This document shows, in pieces, positions 12,150-23,440 of a DNA stretch of 64,000 bases (position 1 is its first letter; each line of letters opens with the position of its first letter). The stretch comes from Eretmocerus hayati (Eukaryota > Arthropoda > Insecta > Hymenoptera > Aphelinidae). Both the position numbers and the translations under genes were made by a program. The stretch is from contig CM056744.1 of NCBI GenBank assembly GCA_029851415.1, positions 85,964,907 to 86,028,906 of the forward strand, written 5' to 3'. The notes under the pieces are model-generated. The model did not search any database, was not told where the DNA came from, and saw only the letters and a list, made by a program, of their open reading frames with translations.

Positions 12150-13146
12150 TGACAGTTGCCCGTAGATCCGCTCGACAGAAATTTCAATTGAATAAATGAA
12201 TTATGCACGAGAAATCTGGGGATCCCCGTCAATGAGAGTACCATTACTCCCGCGTCTCGCTGGGCGGAGACGAGATTTTCTCGTTTGGAGCAGTCTTCTC
12301 TTGGTCCGCGGCGATGGCCTGGAACGCGGCGCGACGGGCGAGTAATTTCGCTTGTTGGAGCCCGTACAGGTCGCGTTGGCGCTCGGCCTCGGGACGGGTC
12401 ACTTTGCCACGGGCACAGCTACGGTTCCCGCGTTCCATGAATTTATGAGAGTTCGGAGTTCGAGTCGCACTTCCGTTTCACAAATGTTCGAAATCAGGAA
12501 CGCACTCCAGATTCACAATTGTTCAAAGCCGGTTCTGCACCTCTCGGTTCTGCGGTTGGGACAGAAACTGGGTTGGGTAAGCGAATAACTCAAATTCCTT
12601 CTAACGTGAACTGCGACTCGGTACCACTACGAAACACGAACGCTACACAGACTCTACCGCTCATAATTGTAAGCAAACTGCACAGAACAATAACACTAAT
12701 TCGCGGAGATGAAGTCCCTGACGGCACTGGGGGTACGTCGAGTATCAGAGCAGCGTGGCCACGGCGGGGCCGGGTGTCGTGGAATATGCATCGCGACGGC
12801 GTGTCGAGAACGGACTGTGTCACGAGCTTGAACAGCTCGGGTTCATATAGGCCACGAAACTGGTAACGATAAGTAGCGTTACCTGTGTCATGTAATGGTA
12901 CAACGCGGTTACGCAACGGTTAGCAGCGTTACGTAACTGCGGACAGCGTTAGGTAATGCGGAGCCCTGTTACGTAACGCGAAGTTGCGTTACATAACGAG
13001 CGGCAGCGTTACGTAACGTGAAGACTCGTTTCGTAATATGAGGAATCGTTACATACGCGAGATCGTGTTTAAAAAAGATGTGAGTGATTTGAAAATGAAT
13101 TGAATGTGTTCTTTGATCAGAAAAATAATCACAGATGCGCGCATCA
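12150..13146 (-). repeat. Upstream (5') LTR
   Basis: 997 bp, the partner of 6,976-7,972. It should carry the element's promoter. It holds the same phased octamer array at 12,929-13,056. The ~64-codon minus-strand ATG frame is also open here (12,244-12,438). Confidence 0.93.
12929..13056. promoter_or_regulatory. Array of TTACGTAA-like sites at 20-bp spacing (5' LTR)
   Basis: Octamers begin at 12,929, 12,949, 12,969, 12,989, 13,009, 13,029 and 13,049. Those at 12,929, 12,969 and 13,009 are perfect TTACGTAA. At the third position this LTR has the perfect site where the other LTR reads TTATGTAA, so point changes have accumulated but the spacing is unchanged. Confidence 0.7.
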
Positions 13147-15740
13147 TATTCATCTTTCATTTCCAAACATCATATCCCTCAACATTACATTATAAGAACT
13201 CGAAACTCAGCAACCACCATTCTCATATTTTTAAATGACTTGAAATACCACACTAACAAAATTACACACTGACACTACTTCTCAAGATCAAACTGTTAGA
13301 TTCCTCTGATCTGAACATCGACCCTTGGCCTGTTTGGGATAACCAATACGAATAAGGTTCATTTGATCATGAGTCTTTCAGTCACTGTGACGTGAAGTTA
13401 CACCTACCCAAAATACATTTCTCAATACTTATATACTATTACCATGATACACTCATCAACATATGTCGGGAATTAAAAAATTCATCTTTCAGAAATCATT
13501 CCAAATTCAATGTATGCATATTTAGAAACAGTGAAGAAATGTGGAAAATATTAGAAACCCTTTGAAAAAGCTTCACCAATCAATATATAAGTATTCACAT
13601 TTCTCTCAACCCAAATATTCAAAATGAATATCACTATTTTATAAATATGTGGTGAGTCGTGAGTATATATATATATATGAAGATTATGTAAAGTTCTAAA
13701 TGTGTTGAGATGTATAATAAAAAATATTTTTAGTTGGGAACATCATCCCAACCAGTCTCCCTGTGTCAATTTACTCCCTCTAACGTAAGTTTCTAATAAC
13801 GTTTATTGCCATTCAATTCTCATATGACAATTTGAACATCTTCATTCATCCAACGTTGACATAATGAATCAAGTGAATTATTATAAAATGTTTTTAAATT
13901 CTTATATCATTATGATATATTCAACTTCTCAAAATCCTTATATTTTTGGATGATTCCAATGTAATCCTTATACAGTAGAATCCGGTTATAACGAGCTCCA
14001 AGGGACCGAAGAAAAGTGCTCGTTATAACCGGACCTCGTTATAACCAGACTTCGATTTATCGGCTCAAATTCATATGATTTCGTTATAACTACCCTTCAT
14101 GAATGGAAAACAACTAATCTTTAGTTTGTAAAGTACCTTTCATCAAGAATTCAAATAACTAATGATGATTAACATTCAGAATACGGTGACAGGGTGACAA
14201 TGACGTAGATGTGCATTAATCCACCTAATGGTATGGACAAACAATATTCAGGAATTCGCATCTTGTCATAAGTTCAAAAAACCACAAGATAAAAATGAAC
14301 AAATACACGTGATGGAAAATGAAAAATTGTAACTGAGAAATTCCAATGTTGCTTCAGAGTTTACGAGAACGCACTCGTCATGGCATGTCGCTTCCTTGTA
14401 TTCGATCTATCCATTTTGCTCACTAGAATTGTACTGCATGTGTATTCGCATTGGTACTCGTGTTTACCTCGAGTCTTGGGCTCCCGAACTCAGAATCGTA
14501 CGACGTTAACATTGATTCGCTCAGTATAGCCGGTGCCAAAACCAAATTTTGACAGAATTTTTGCTCGTTATTACCGGATTCTCGCTATATCCGGATCGTT
14601 ATAGCCGGACCTGTTTGCACATACATTATATGGCGGCCAACCAAATCTTCCAAATTTGCTCGTTATAACCGGATTCTCATGATAACAGGATTCTACTGTA
14701 TTTACCTCACATACCATCCTCACATTTTCATGACTTGAAATACCACATTCACAACATTGCACACTACACTACTTCTCAAGATCAAACTGTTAGATTCCTC
14801 TGGTCTGAACATCTTCCCTTGGCCCGTTTAGGATAACCAATACGAATAAGGTTCATCCGATCATGAGTCGCTCAGTCACTGTGACGTGGAGTTACACCTA
14901 CCCAAAATACATTTTTGACACTTTCACTATCATCATGATACATTCATCAACGAATAACGAGGATTCAAAAATTGTCCGTCATAATCATTCAAGCTTTCAT
15001 CTCGAATTTAATTTGCACAATAAGATACAATGGGGAAATGACAAAAGTATGAGAGATCCTTTTGAAGAAGTTTTGATAATTGATATATAGTTTACATAAA
15101 TTTACATCGAAATATTCAGAATTAACATATCCATCTCATGAATATATGATATTTGTAGTAGGCCATAAGTATATATATGAAAATTATGTAGAATCCTGAA
15201 CGTGTTGAAGAGTATAATAGAAAGTATTTTCGGTTGGGTACATTATCCCAACCAGTCTCCCTGTGTCAATTTACTTCCTCTAACGTAAGTTTCTAATAGC
15301 GTTCATTATCGTTAAATTCTCATACAAAAATTTGAACAATTCCATTTATCTGACGTTGAGATGATGGAACAAGTAGATTATCCCAAAAGTTTTGAAATTT
15401 TGATACCAAATGATATATTCAACTCCTTAGAATATTTTGAATATGCTTCAAGTATTACAATATTCATAAAAAGTATGTGAGATCCTAACATATGTTGGAA
15501 AATATGATTTGGTTAGGACTATCACCCCAACAAGTCCCCTTGAGTCAATTTACTCCTATTGATATAAGGTTTCATCCAAGTTATTCAACTGTGAATTCTT
15601 ATTTAACAATTAGAAGGATCTTATTCATTCAACTTTGAGATACTGAAACAAGTAAGTTATTCCAAAAGTTCTCAAATTGATATATCACAATGGTATATTC
15701 AATTCTTCGAAATATTCCAAATAAACTTCAAGATGTTGCA
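13147..15740 (+). repeat. Diverged ~0.77-kb tandem repeat (P-Q blocks)
   Basis: Block P (marked by TGACTTGAAATACCACA and CAAACTGTTAGATTCCTCTG) occurs at 13,212-13,470 and 14,712-14,945. Block Q (CAGTCTCCCTGTGTCAATTT, then CTAACGTAAGTTTCTAATA) occurs at 13,690-13,972, 15,190-15,470 and, more diverged, 15,490-15,740. After subtracting the inserted pogo-like element the P-to-P distance is about 772 bp. A further P copy lies at 17,190-17,430. No coding frame is shared. Confidence 0.8.
13973..14698. mobile_element. pogo/Tigger-like non-autonomous element (726 bp)
   Basis: The ends read CAGTAGAATCCGGTTATAAC and, on the right, GGATTCTACTG, flanked by TA on both sides (13,971-13,972 and 14,699-14,700). 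CAGT(A/C)GAA-type ends with tandem CGTTATAACCGGA motifs are characteristic of pogo/Tigger members of Tc1/mariner. At least five such subterminal motifs are visible near the two ends. No transposase frame is present. Confidence 0.85.
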
Positions 15741-16119
15741 AAATGGACAAATACACGACACCCTTACAACATTATACTTGACATAGAGGATAACGTTGCG
15801 GTGACTTGCTTAGGCCATGGCTCAAGAGTGATTCACTCCGCTGAGAGCGACCGACGCAAAAAATCGAAAACACTATCATCAACACATCATAAACAGCACA
15901 ATAATACATTCAAATAACTCCTCACAATCTCCAAAATTTACAGGAATATCGAAAAATCCATTTTGCAACCTCTAAAGTCTCAGTAAAATTCGATAAAACT
16001 ATTCCAAATTTTCATCTGAAATCACACGTCCATATATTCACTGTTTCATTAGAAATAATATTTCGTGGAGTAGATGCAAATTTATTGAATAGAATCTGAT
16101 TATTCATTCTCAAACGACG
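15741..16119. other. Unassigned AT-rich DNA
   Basis: No gene recognised. It probably continues the diverged P-Q repeat region up to the Transib-like insertion. Confidence 0.4.
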
Positions 16120-17000
16120 CACAGTGGGGCTAAAAATCGATTTCGGGACAAGATTCGGCGCCACGCGGATCCTCAACCAATCGAAATGATTCGAACGAGA
16201 TCTTTTCCATCTTTTGACACTCTACAAGATTCCTTGCGGAGAATTTGATTTGGGAAGCTGCGAAGTCACAGAATCGTGTTGGTCGGTCAACCAAAAATCG
16301 TCGAAAATTGAGTCTCCTCGATCCTGGCGGCAATGTACGATTTTCTGGTTGGGCCCAAAATACATGTTCTTGGTTCCACTTGATAAGGAAAATACTCTCA
16401 TCATTGCAGAACTCCGGCAACCTAACTTTAAATCAGGATTTCAGGCTCAGCTACCTTGGTAATACACCCCAATCATCAAAAATCGACTTCCTTTGATCCT
16501 GGCGGTAATGTACGGGGATCTAGGCGGGCTCAAATCATAAGTTAGAGATACACAATGTGTGTGCCCATGTGACAGGAATGTGTGAGCTTGATCTCAGGGC
16601 TTCAGAACTCTGCAATATCTCCCCCACTCACTTAGTACTCGAATATCATCGATATCCACGACCTCTTGGAGTACATCTCGATGTAGCCTCACAAAATGTT
16701 TCTCCAAGGTGTCAACTCGACTTCAGATGCTTTTCAAACATTCCCACCTGGATTTGGAAATGACTGCAGTAAGGAGGAACTATTCATCACTCATCAGTAC
16801 AAACTGATACTTCTTGCTTTTTGTCTTGATCGCCCTTCAACACGATCCTGGGCCTCCAGAGCTTCCCGGATTGAATTCTCTGGGCAGGTATCTTGTAGAG
16901 TAAGGGAGAACGAAGAAAAGCACGTTTGAATTGGTTTGATCGGTTTAAAATTCGCGTGGCGCTGAATCTTGTCCCGGAATCGGTTTTTAGCCCCACTGTG
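16120..17000. mobile_element. Transib-like non-autonomous element (881 bp)
   Basis: The ends are CACAGTGGGGCTAAAAA and its mirror, flanked by the 5-bp duplication CGACG (16,115-16,119 and 17,001-17,005). Long TIRs continue inward about 190 bp with divergence. Transib elements are known for 5-bp, GC-rich TSDs and for termini resembling the RAG signal heptamer CACAGTG, which is matched exactly here. The interior has a repeated phrase, GATCCTGGCGG(C/T)AATGTAC, at about 16,320 and 16,496. No transposase is encoded. The family call rests only on ends and TSD. Confidence 0.75.
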
Positions 17001-17189
17001 CGACGTATGAAAATTTTCAATATGAAATATTCCAACATATGTTGATCTCAAAATCTTGAATCACTTGTTTAAAAATTCCATCTGATCAACATCATCTGGC
17101 TGCATGGAAAAATAGCTATAGTTTTAATCTTATTGACTCTCAATATCTTGACGACTCATACCTTCCCCCCATAACAAATACAAAAACTG

Positions 17190-17430
17190 CAAATTCATAC
17201 ACCTTCATCCTGATATGAATTTCACATTAAACAACATTCTACACTGACACGACTTCTTAAGATCAAACCGTTAGATTTCCTATGATCTGAACATCGTCCC
17301 TTGGCCTGTGAAGGTGACCAATACGTGCCAGCTTCATCTGATCATGTCTCTCTTGGTCCCTGTGGCGTGAAGTTACAACTACTCGAAATCTACTTCTCAA
17401 CACTCATACATCTACTATTATCATAATATA
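17190..17430 (+). repeat. Third copy of block P
   Basis: Similar to 13,212-13,470 and 14,712-14,945, sharing AAGATCAAACCGTTAGATT and the TGATCTGAACATCG stretch. It lies about two repeat periods from the second copy once the Transib-like element is discounted. Confidence 0.7.
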
Positions 17431-17649
17431 TACTCAACATTGTACATCGGAGATGATGAATCATTTCCAATAGTACAATTTCGAATATATATTATATATT
17501 ATTCAAAAAGACTGATCCTCCACTTTATATATTATATATTATCAATATATACTATAATATATTATAATATTAGATATAATATTAGGATAATATTAGAATA
17601 TCCTCAGAATTCTTCCGAAGTTATATGACGGTGATACAGTGATAAACAC

Positions 17650-18162
17650 GTAAAATCAGTGTATGTATCATGGGCTGCCTAACAAGAAAGAATTCCCAAA
17701 CAAAAGAGACAAAAATAGACGCATACACACACAAACACATATCCATATCCTCGAGGCGGTGACAGCACGCCGTTCATCATATTCGTCTAGTAAGTGTACG
17801 TGTACTGGACTGCCTCACAAAAGAGGATTCTACACACATTCTCACAAACACAAGACACGAAAACAGACACACACACTCACGAACACAAATCCATATTCTC
17901 AAGCCGGTGACAGCATGCCGTAAAATGTGGATATATTCATGATATTCGTCTAGTGAGTGTACGTGTACTGGACTGCCTCTCAAAAGAGAATTCTACACAC
18001 ATTCTCACAAACACAAGACACAAAAATAGACACACACACACATGAACAAAAATCCATATCCTCGATCCGGTGACAGCACGCCGTAGAATGTGAATATATT
18101 CATTATATTTGTCTAGTAAGTGTACGTGTATTGGACTGCCTCACAAAAGAGGATCCCACGAT

Positions 18163-18165
<3 letters not shown>
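17650..18165 (+). repeat. 163-bp tandem repeat, about three units
   Basis: The phrase GTCTAGTRAGTGTACGTGTA recurs at about 17,785, 17,948 and 18,111. Each unit also contains GGTGACAGCA(C/T)GCCGT and a CACA-rich stretch. A more diverged unit precedes at 17,650. Frames run into each other and show no domain. Confidence 0.88.

Positions 18166-18211
<46 letters not shown>
18164..18211. repeat. (CA)n(CG)n alternating tract
   Basis: About 32 bp of CA dinucleotides followed by about 15 bp of CG dinucleotides and a short CA tail. It is a classic Z-DNA-prone purine-pyrimidine alternation. Confidence 0.95.
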
Positions 18212-19948
18212 ACAGAGACCCACCGACCCACCGACCCCACCGACCCATCGACCCATCCACCAGCCCATCAATGAATATACACAAACAATCTAAAAAAATC
18301 TAGGGACTTTTACACTCGCCGACGGACATTTGTCTCGTCAAGTTGGCAGCCCTGATTTGATTTTATGTTGGCAAGCCTGGTCTAGGGATTCCGTACGGAT
18401 AAAAGGCGCCTTGTCGGTTAATATTGTTTAAGTGGCTGTAGGGTTAGCAGTAGGAGCAGCAGCCGCAGGCTTCTTTCTCATTTCAAGATTACACAGCAGC
18501 GTTGCTCTCGAAAACCGAAGCGAAAACTTCAAGCCTCTATCGTATAAAGCAGCGTTGATGAGTCGAAAGAGCTAGCTCTCGAAAGAGGCGCGTCTCAAAG
18601 CTCATCAACGGCGCGCTAATCCGAAGATGAATTTTCAATGGTGGGGTAATTTGATCGCTCATTAGGTCAAGAAGTAGTAGCCTCCGGGGTCAAAGAAGAG
18701 CCCTTGTGAGTAAAGTGCCTCTCTCTACCTTTTGCCTCGAGGAGGCTTATATTGAAAAGTTTGCATGGCATGGGCAATTACATTGGCTCGTTCCTCTTAT
18801 GCATTGTGTTAGAGAGCTCGCCATTTGAAAATCGCTGAGCTTCAACATACATATTGTTTCCCCATCGTTTACGTTTATGAAAATTTCAAGAGCTCAAGTA
18901 CTCTAAATTGCGCAACTCTCAAAAGGGCAATCGCATCATCACAGTTGGCGAATTTTCAGCACAGCCGGCCTCTTCTTAATCGTTTTCAAGCGATGAGTAG
19001 CGTACGCTTTCGATTGCACGCGCTTTCGAGAGCTGAACAACATTCAGAGAAACACGAAGGGAAAAGTAAAAAGGGGAGGGAGGTAAAGCTTCTGGCTGAG
19101 TGAGTCGTACATTTATCGCAACGTTGCTGTGCTTGCGAACCTCTCACAAGCCGGCCAAGTTGTCGCGCCGAAACTTTCAGCCTCTCCTTCTCAAACCCTC
19201 TATCCTCGGCCAAAGGCAAAATTGGAAGTTATTATCTGCCGGTAACAGGAGGCCAAATTACGGGCACTTTCCGCTATATCTACCCCTACTCTCATACTCC
19301 TTCAAGATTTCTCCAGCTGCTTATTCTCATTTCTGACCTCCCGCTCATTTTGCCTTGTTCAATTGAAAGCAGCAGCAGCAGCAGGTTTTCGAGTGGTGCG
19401 ATATTTATTCTATCAGAGCATTATAGGAAGTGCGATTAAGGCAATTTCAGCTCTCTAGCGCTAACTTATAATCGTTTCACTTTCTAAGGAGCTCGCCTAG
19501 TCAGCTTCTTTTCCTTCTCCTTCTTCTTCTCCTCCTTCTGCTGTCTTTGCTAGCTTGAGATAGAGAGAACAAGAGGCAGAAGGGTCAGATAGGGTGGAAA
19601 ACATACAGTTTGGATGGGTTGAATGCGCTCAAGCTAGGCGGAAAGGAAGCGAGAAAACATTTGGATCGAATCGTCACGCCACGACGTCGGGATACTGAAA
19701 GGAGGGAGTATTGGTGCTGTGGCAGGCGGGGATTATGTCTTCTGATGGAGGCAGGAGAATTGCTTGGCTATCGACATAAGTTCTCAATTTCTGTGTTAGA
19801 GGCAAATATTTTGAGAGCATCTTTATTGATTCCGGTGTACTTTATTCAGAACTCCTGCAAGCTGATCCAAGAATTTCTTATTCAGCAATTGTTCATGAAC
19901 ATATTGAATTCGTGATGATGTGCTTAACTGAGAGGGAAAATAATCGTA
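18212..19948. other. Unassigned, apparently low-copy DNA
   Basis: It starts with imperfect ACCCACCG repeats (18,215-18,270), has a CTTCT-rich pyrimidine tract near 19,508-19,545 and a short AGC run at 19,369-19,383. A hairpin can form between GCGTTGATGAG (about 18,551) and CTCATCAACG (about 18,600). I cannot assign exons or a gene. Slightly higher GC than the flanks leaves room for untranslated or promoter sequence of a host gene. Confidence 0.4.
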
Positions 19949-20873
19949 CACTACCGGTCAAAAGTTTAAGCTCACCCGATATTTTTTTTTCAATTTCGTG
20001 AGTTGAACTACTTGGCTCTATTTGATCGTAGAGGACTCTTCCGGAGCTCATTTTGGAGGTTTTTTTGCGTACTTTGAAATGGCATTATTCATTTTTATCC
20101 GTACGGATCGGGACCTTTCCAATTTGGGCTTGGAAAAGTGTCAATTTCAACGATTTCGGAGAGAATCTTTTGGCTCGTGCCAATTTGAGCCACATAAATG
20201 TTTCAATATGGGAGTTGTGGGATGCACAAGTACGATTTAAGAGCTTTAATATCCATTTTTGGACGTCCCTCTACGCCACTGCTAATCCGAGCTATGACAT
20301 TTCCTCTGAGGGGATATTTCTCGCAAAAAGCAGCATTCCAATTCGAGAGAGATACAGAGATGCATTTTTTAGCAAGTATAATCATCATTTTTGTTATCTA
20401 TCGTCTATATCTTGATCGAGAAAACGAGCAACCTTTGAAATATGCCCCCAAAAGTGAATTTCCTCGTCATTTTTTAATACAGGTGCTAGTTTTCGCGAAA
20501 AATCTACCCTGAGAGAAAGTGCCATAGCTCGGACTGGAAGTGGCGTAGCGTGACGTTCAAGAACGGATTTTGAAGCTTTAGACTTGCCGTTCTGGGTCTC
20601 ACAACTCCCATATTGAAACATTCATGTGGCTCAAGTTGGCACGAGCCGAAAGATTCCCTCAAAAATCGTCGAAATTGTCACATTTTCAAGCTCAAATTGG
20701 AAAGATCCCGATCGGTACAGGTAAAAATAAATAATGCCATCTCAAAGTAAGTAAAAAAAAAACCTTCAAAATGAGCTCCGAAGAGTCCTCTACGGTCAAA
20801 TAGAGCCGAGTAGTTCAACGCGCAAAATCGAAAAAAAATTTTTTGGGTGAGCTTAAACTTTTGATCGGTAGTG
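19949..20873. mobile_element. Tc1/mariner-type long-palindrome element (925 bp)
   Basis: The ends CACTACCGGTCAAAAGTTTA and the mirrored right end are flanked by TA (19,947-19,948 and 20,874-20,875). CACTACCGGTCAAAAGTTT is a familiar Tc1-type terminus. The two arms pair for about 400 bp each, with many substitutions and small indels, leaving a short AT-rich centre near 20,370-20,440. There is no transposase. The transcript would fold into one long hairpin. Confidence 0.9.
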
Positions 20874-20875
20874 TA

Positions 20876-21630
20876 CGCAATAAAATTTGGGAATCCTTCG
20901 TCCACTTGGAAACCTTCAAAATTCTGACTGCCCGGAAGAGAATGAATTGTCATGCATTTTTTAGAATTTTCTTGCACAGATCTCTCCACTCATGATCTTC
21001 GAATACTTACTTGATGATGATTGGAATTGCAATCAATAAAACATCTGTTCAAAAACAATCATGTGAATGGAAACGAACAATATCCCGTCTTTTGTTATCA
21101 TCAACGACAAGAAAATGACATTCTCATTCATAGCTTCGGTTCCTATTTGAAAAGAGAAGTCCTCAACCAAGAGACTGCCTCGATAACACCTGAGTCAAAC
21201 CACTCCATCAATCCAGGAATATCATCTATTTAGCTCCATCCCATCCCAATTTCCACATTAATATCAGTCGATATCATGTACAAATGATGATTTCAGGAAA
21301 TTATTCTCTTCTGGCTCCTTGAAATAGCCCAAGATGAATTCCATTATAAAATGACACATGAAAAATAGTCATGTCTCGGATCGGTTTCTCGTAACTCAAA
21401 TCCGATTCCATGGTAAATAATATGGAGCATTCACCCATCGCAAGAGCCTAGAAAAATTTAAGAACACCTGCAGACCTATTTCTGTTTTGCTTTTCGATTC
21501 CACCAGAGTATAAAACTCATAATCCTTTTTTGAGTTTGGCTCGAGATAACTCAACACAATTAGCGCCATTCGGAAGATATTGAAAAATTCCATCGAAAAT
21601 GACCGTGATAATTTTTGTTTGACTTTTTTA
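20876..21630. other. Unassigned DNA
   Basis: No gene or repeat recognised. Confidence 0.45.
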
Positions 21631-21639
21631 GGGCTAGCA

Positions 21640-22000
21640 CTAATTTAGTACTGGATAGCAAGTGTTAGCGCAAGTACTGGGTCACGAATGTCACCTCCAG
21701 TTCTTGATCACGGTTATCACCTCGAGTACTACATGACAAATACCATCCCCGGTACTGGATTCCGAGTGTCACTTCGAGTACTGGGTTACGAATGTCTCCT
21801 CAACTACTGGTTTACAAGTATCACCTCAAGTACTAGATCAGAAAATCAACTCTAGTACTGGATTGCAAGTGTTAGCTCGAATACTGGGTCACGAATGTCA
21901 CCTCGAGTACTGGACCACGAGTGTCACTTCGAGTACTGGATCACGAGTGTTACCTCGAGTACTATATTGCAAGTGTTAGCTCAAGTACTGGGTCACAAAT
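21640..22000 (+). repeat. 26-bp minisatellite, left block
   Basis: About 13 degenerate units of the pattern GTCACCTCGAGTACTGGATCACGA, length 25-27 bp. The CGAGTACTGG core and the CACGAGTG spacer are best conserved. The array continues at 23,190 after an inserted transposon. Confidence 0.9.
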
Positions 22001-23189
22001 AAGGGTTTCCACGGAACTTTTGACTTTTGTGTTACTGCAATGTTCCTGGAGTCCTCTGAACTATGGGGAGTGCGCAGGAGTGGCATTATATAGTATTTGG
22101 CATCATTTAATACGACTTACATTCTTTCTTGTTGAAACGCATCTGATTTGCCAACAGAAGACTGCAAAAGATGATTTTTGGGTAGTTTACAAACGAACCA
22201 ACGCGAATTCTCGAATTGATAAGGCTGTAACTAAAATACCTATGCTTCAACTACTTCGGTGGAATAGTATATCCATCTACTAATCTCATATTTTGAGAAA
22301 ATCTTCGATTCAGAGGTGTGCGCTGATTTGGCCATGATATTAGCTCTCATTTATCGATGTAACCGAGTTTTGTGGGAAAACTTTCTCTGGTTATTGTTTA
22401 CGAAAATGATGAAATACCTTGTGCAAAACGGGGAATTTAGCAATGGGTTCTCGAAGTTAAAAAGGGAAAGAATCGAACCCCGTTTGGTTTGTGAGTGTGC
22501 GTTGATCCAGACAAATTTTATAAAGCTTCAAAGCTCATAAAGTCATCGCGCCACTGGCTTTGAAAATGGTCATTTTTTGATTTCATACTCAGGAAACGTA
22601 AAGAACAGGATTGGAATGTTATGCTCTTTTTTCTTCATCACAAAAAAGATATAATCGCACTGTTTTGAGTTGCAATTGTCGACCGGTATTTCTGTGAGAA
22701 GCTAAAGAGAAATATTTGAATATCGATGGTAAGCTAAATAAGCCCCTAAATGTGATGGTATCGCGAATTTCTTGATTTCTACATAGTATACGGCTGAAAT
22801 ATGAATAAAATAACACCACAGTATACTCTAGAGATTGAAATGAGACTCATGAGTCGTGACTCGATTTTCGAAATTCACATCCAATTTTGGAGAAATCAAA
22901 GACAAAATGCATCTTAGAGTCAATTCAGGCGAAATATAATCCCTATCAATCGTGTAGACAATGTTTGAATCGAATCTACTCGATTGGAGTTGATTCACAA
23001 ATGTTTCAAGAGTGGAATTCCGTACTTGTCGTTCTGAACCAGATACCTTGGCTTGGAAGAGAGTGGCACCACTCTTTTTACATGTTTTCGAGGTCTTAGT
23101 ATCACATAGAAACCATTTCAAACGTGTGCGATGGAAAATTTTTTTTTCTATTTCGGAGGGTCAATAGTTAAAAGTTCCATGGAAACCCT
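22001..23189. mobile_element. TIR transposon inserted in the minisatellite (1,189 bp)
   Basis: The ends AGGGTTTCCACGGAACTTTT and, mirrored, AGTTCCATGGAAACCCT pair over about 24 bp. The 5-bp sequence CAAAT lies on each side (21,996-22,000 and 23,190-23,194), and the minisatellite resumes in register. The interior is not palindromic and encodes no recognisable transposase. The superfamily is unassigned. Confidence 0.78.
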
Positions 23190-23440
23190 CAAATGTCACC
23201 TCGAGTGCTAGATCACGAGTATCACCTCGGGTATCAGATCACAAATGTCACCCCCACAATTGGATTGCAAGTGTTAGCTCGAGTACTGAGTTACGACTAT
23301 TACCCGTGTTACCCCAAATCCTTGATCACACGTATCACTCCCATTATACTGAACCACGAGTGTTATTCCGAGTACTAGATCACGAGTATCATTTTGATCA
23401 TGAGTGTCACCTCAATTGATGGATCACGAATGACACCTCT
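23190..23440 (+). repeat. 26-bp minisatellite, right block
   Basis: A continuation of the array at 21,640-22,000, with more divergent units, fading near 23,440. Confidence 0.85.

Larger units (their letters stand above)
6976..13146 (-). mobile_element. Gypsy-type LTR retrotransposon, internally deleted and carrying a nested hAT
   Basis: Two direct repeats of 997 bp (6,976-7,972 and 12,150-13,146) start TGA(T/C)AG and end GCATCA on the plus strand. They are flanked by the 4-bp TSD TATT (6,972-6,975 and 13,147-13,150). Coding potential is on the minus strand: gag with a zinc knuckle, then protease and the first part of reverse transcriptase, then a remnant of the integrase C-terminus. The rest of RT, RNase H and the integrase core are missing, so the copy cannot be autonomous. 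A hAT element at 10,686-11,968 interrupts gag. Excluding the hAT and one TSD copy, the internal region is only about 2.9 kb. The LTRs look well over 90% identical, implying a fairly young insertion. The element is clearly more GC-rich than its surroundings. Confidence 0.93.

Noticed and set aside
17650..18165. Possible CRISPR-like array (regular 163-bp repeats)
   Set aside because: Repeats are contiguous with no unique spacers, and the context is eukaryotic.
18551..18612. GTTGATGAG...CGAAAG looked like a hammerhead core
   Set aside because: The CTGATGA core is not matched and no stem II can be formed with the required spacing. It is only a simple hairpin.
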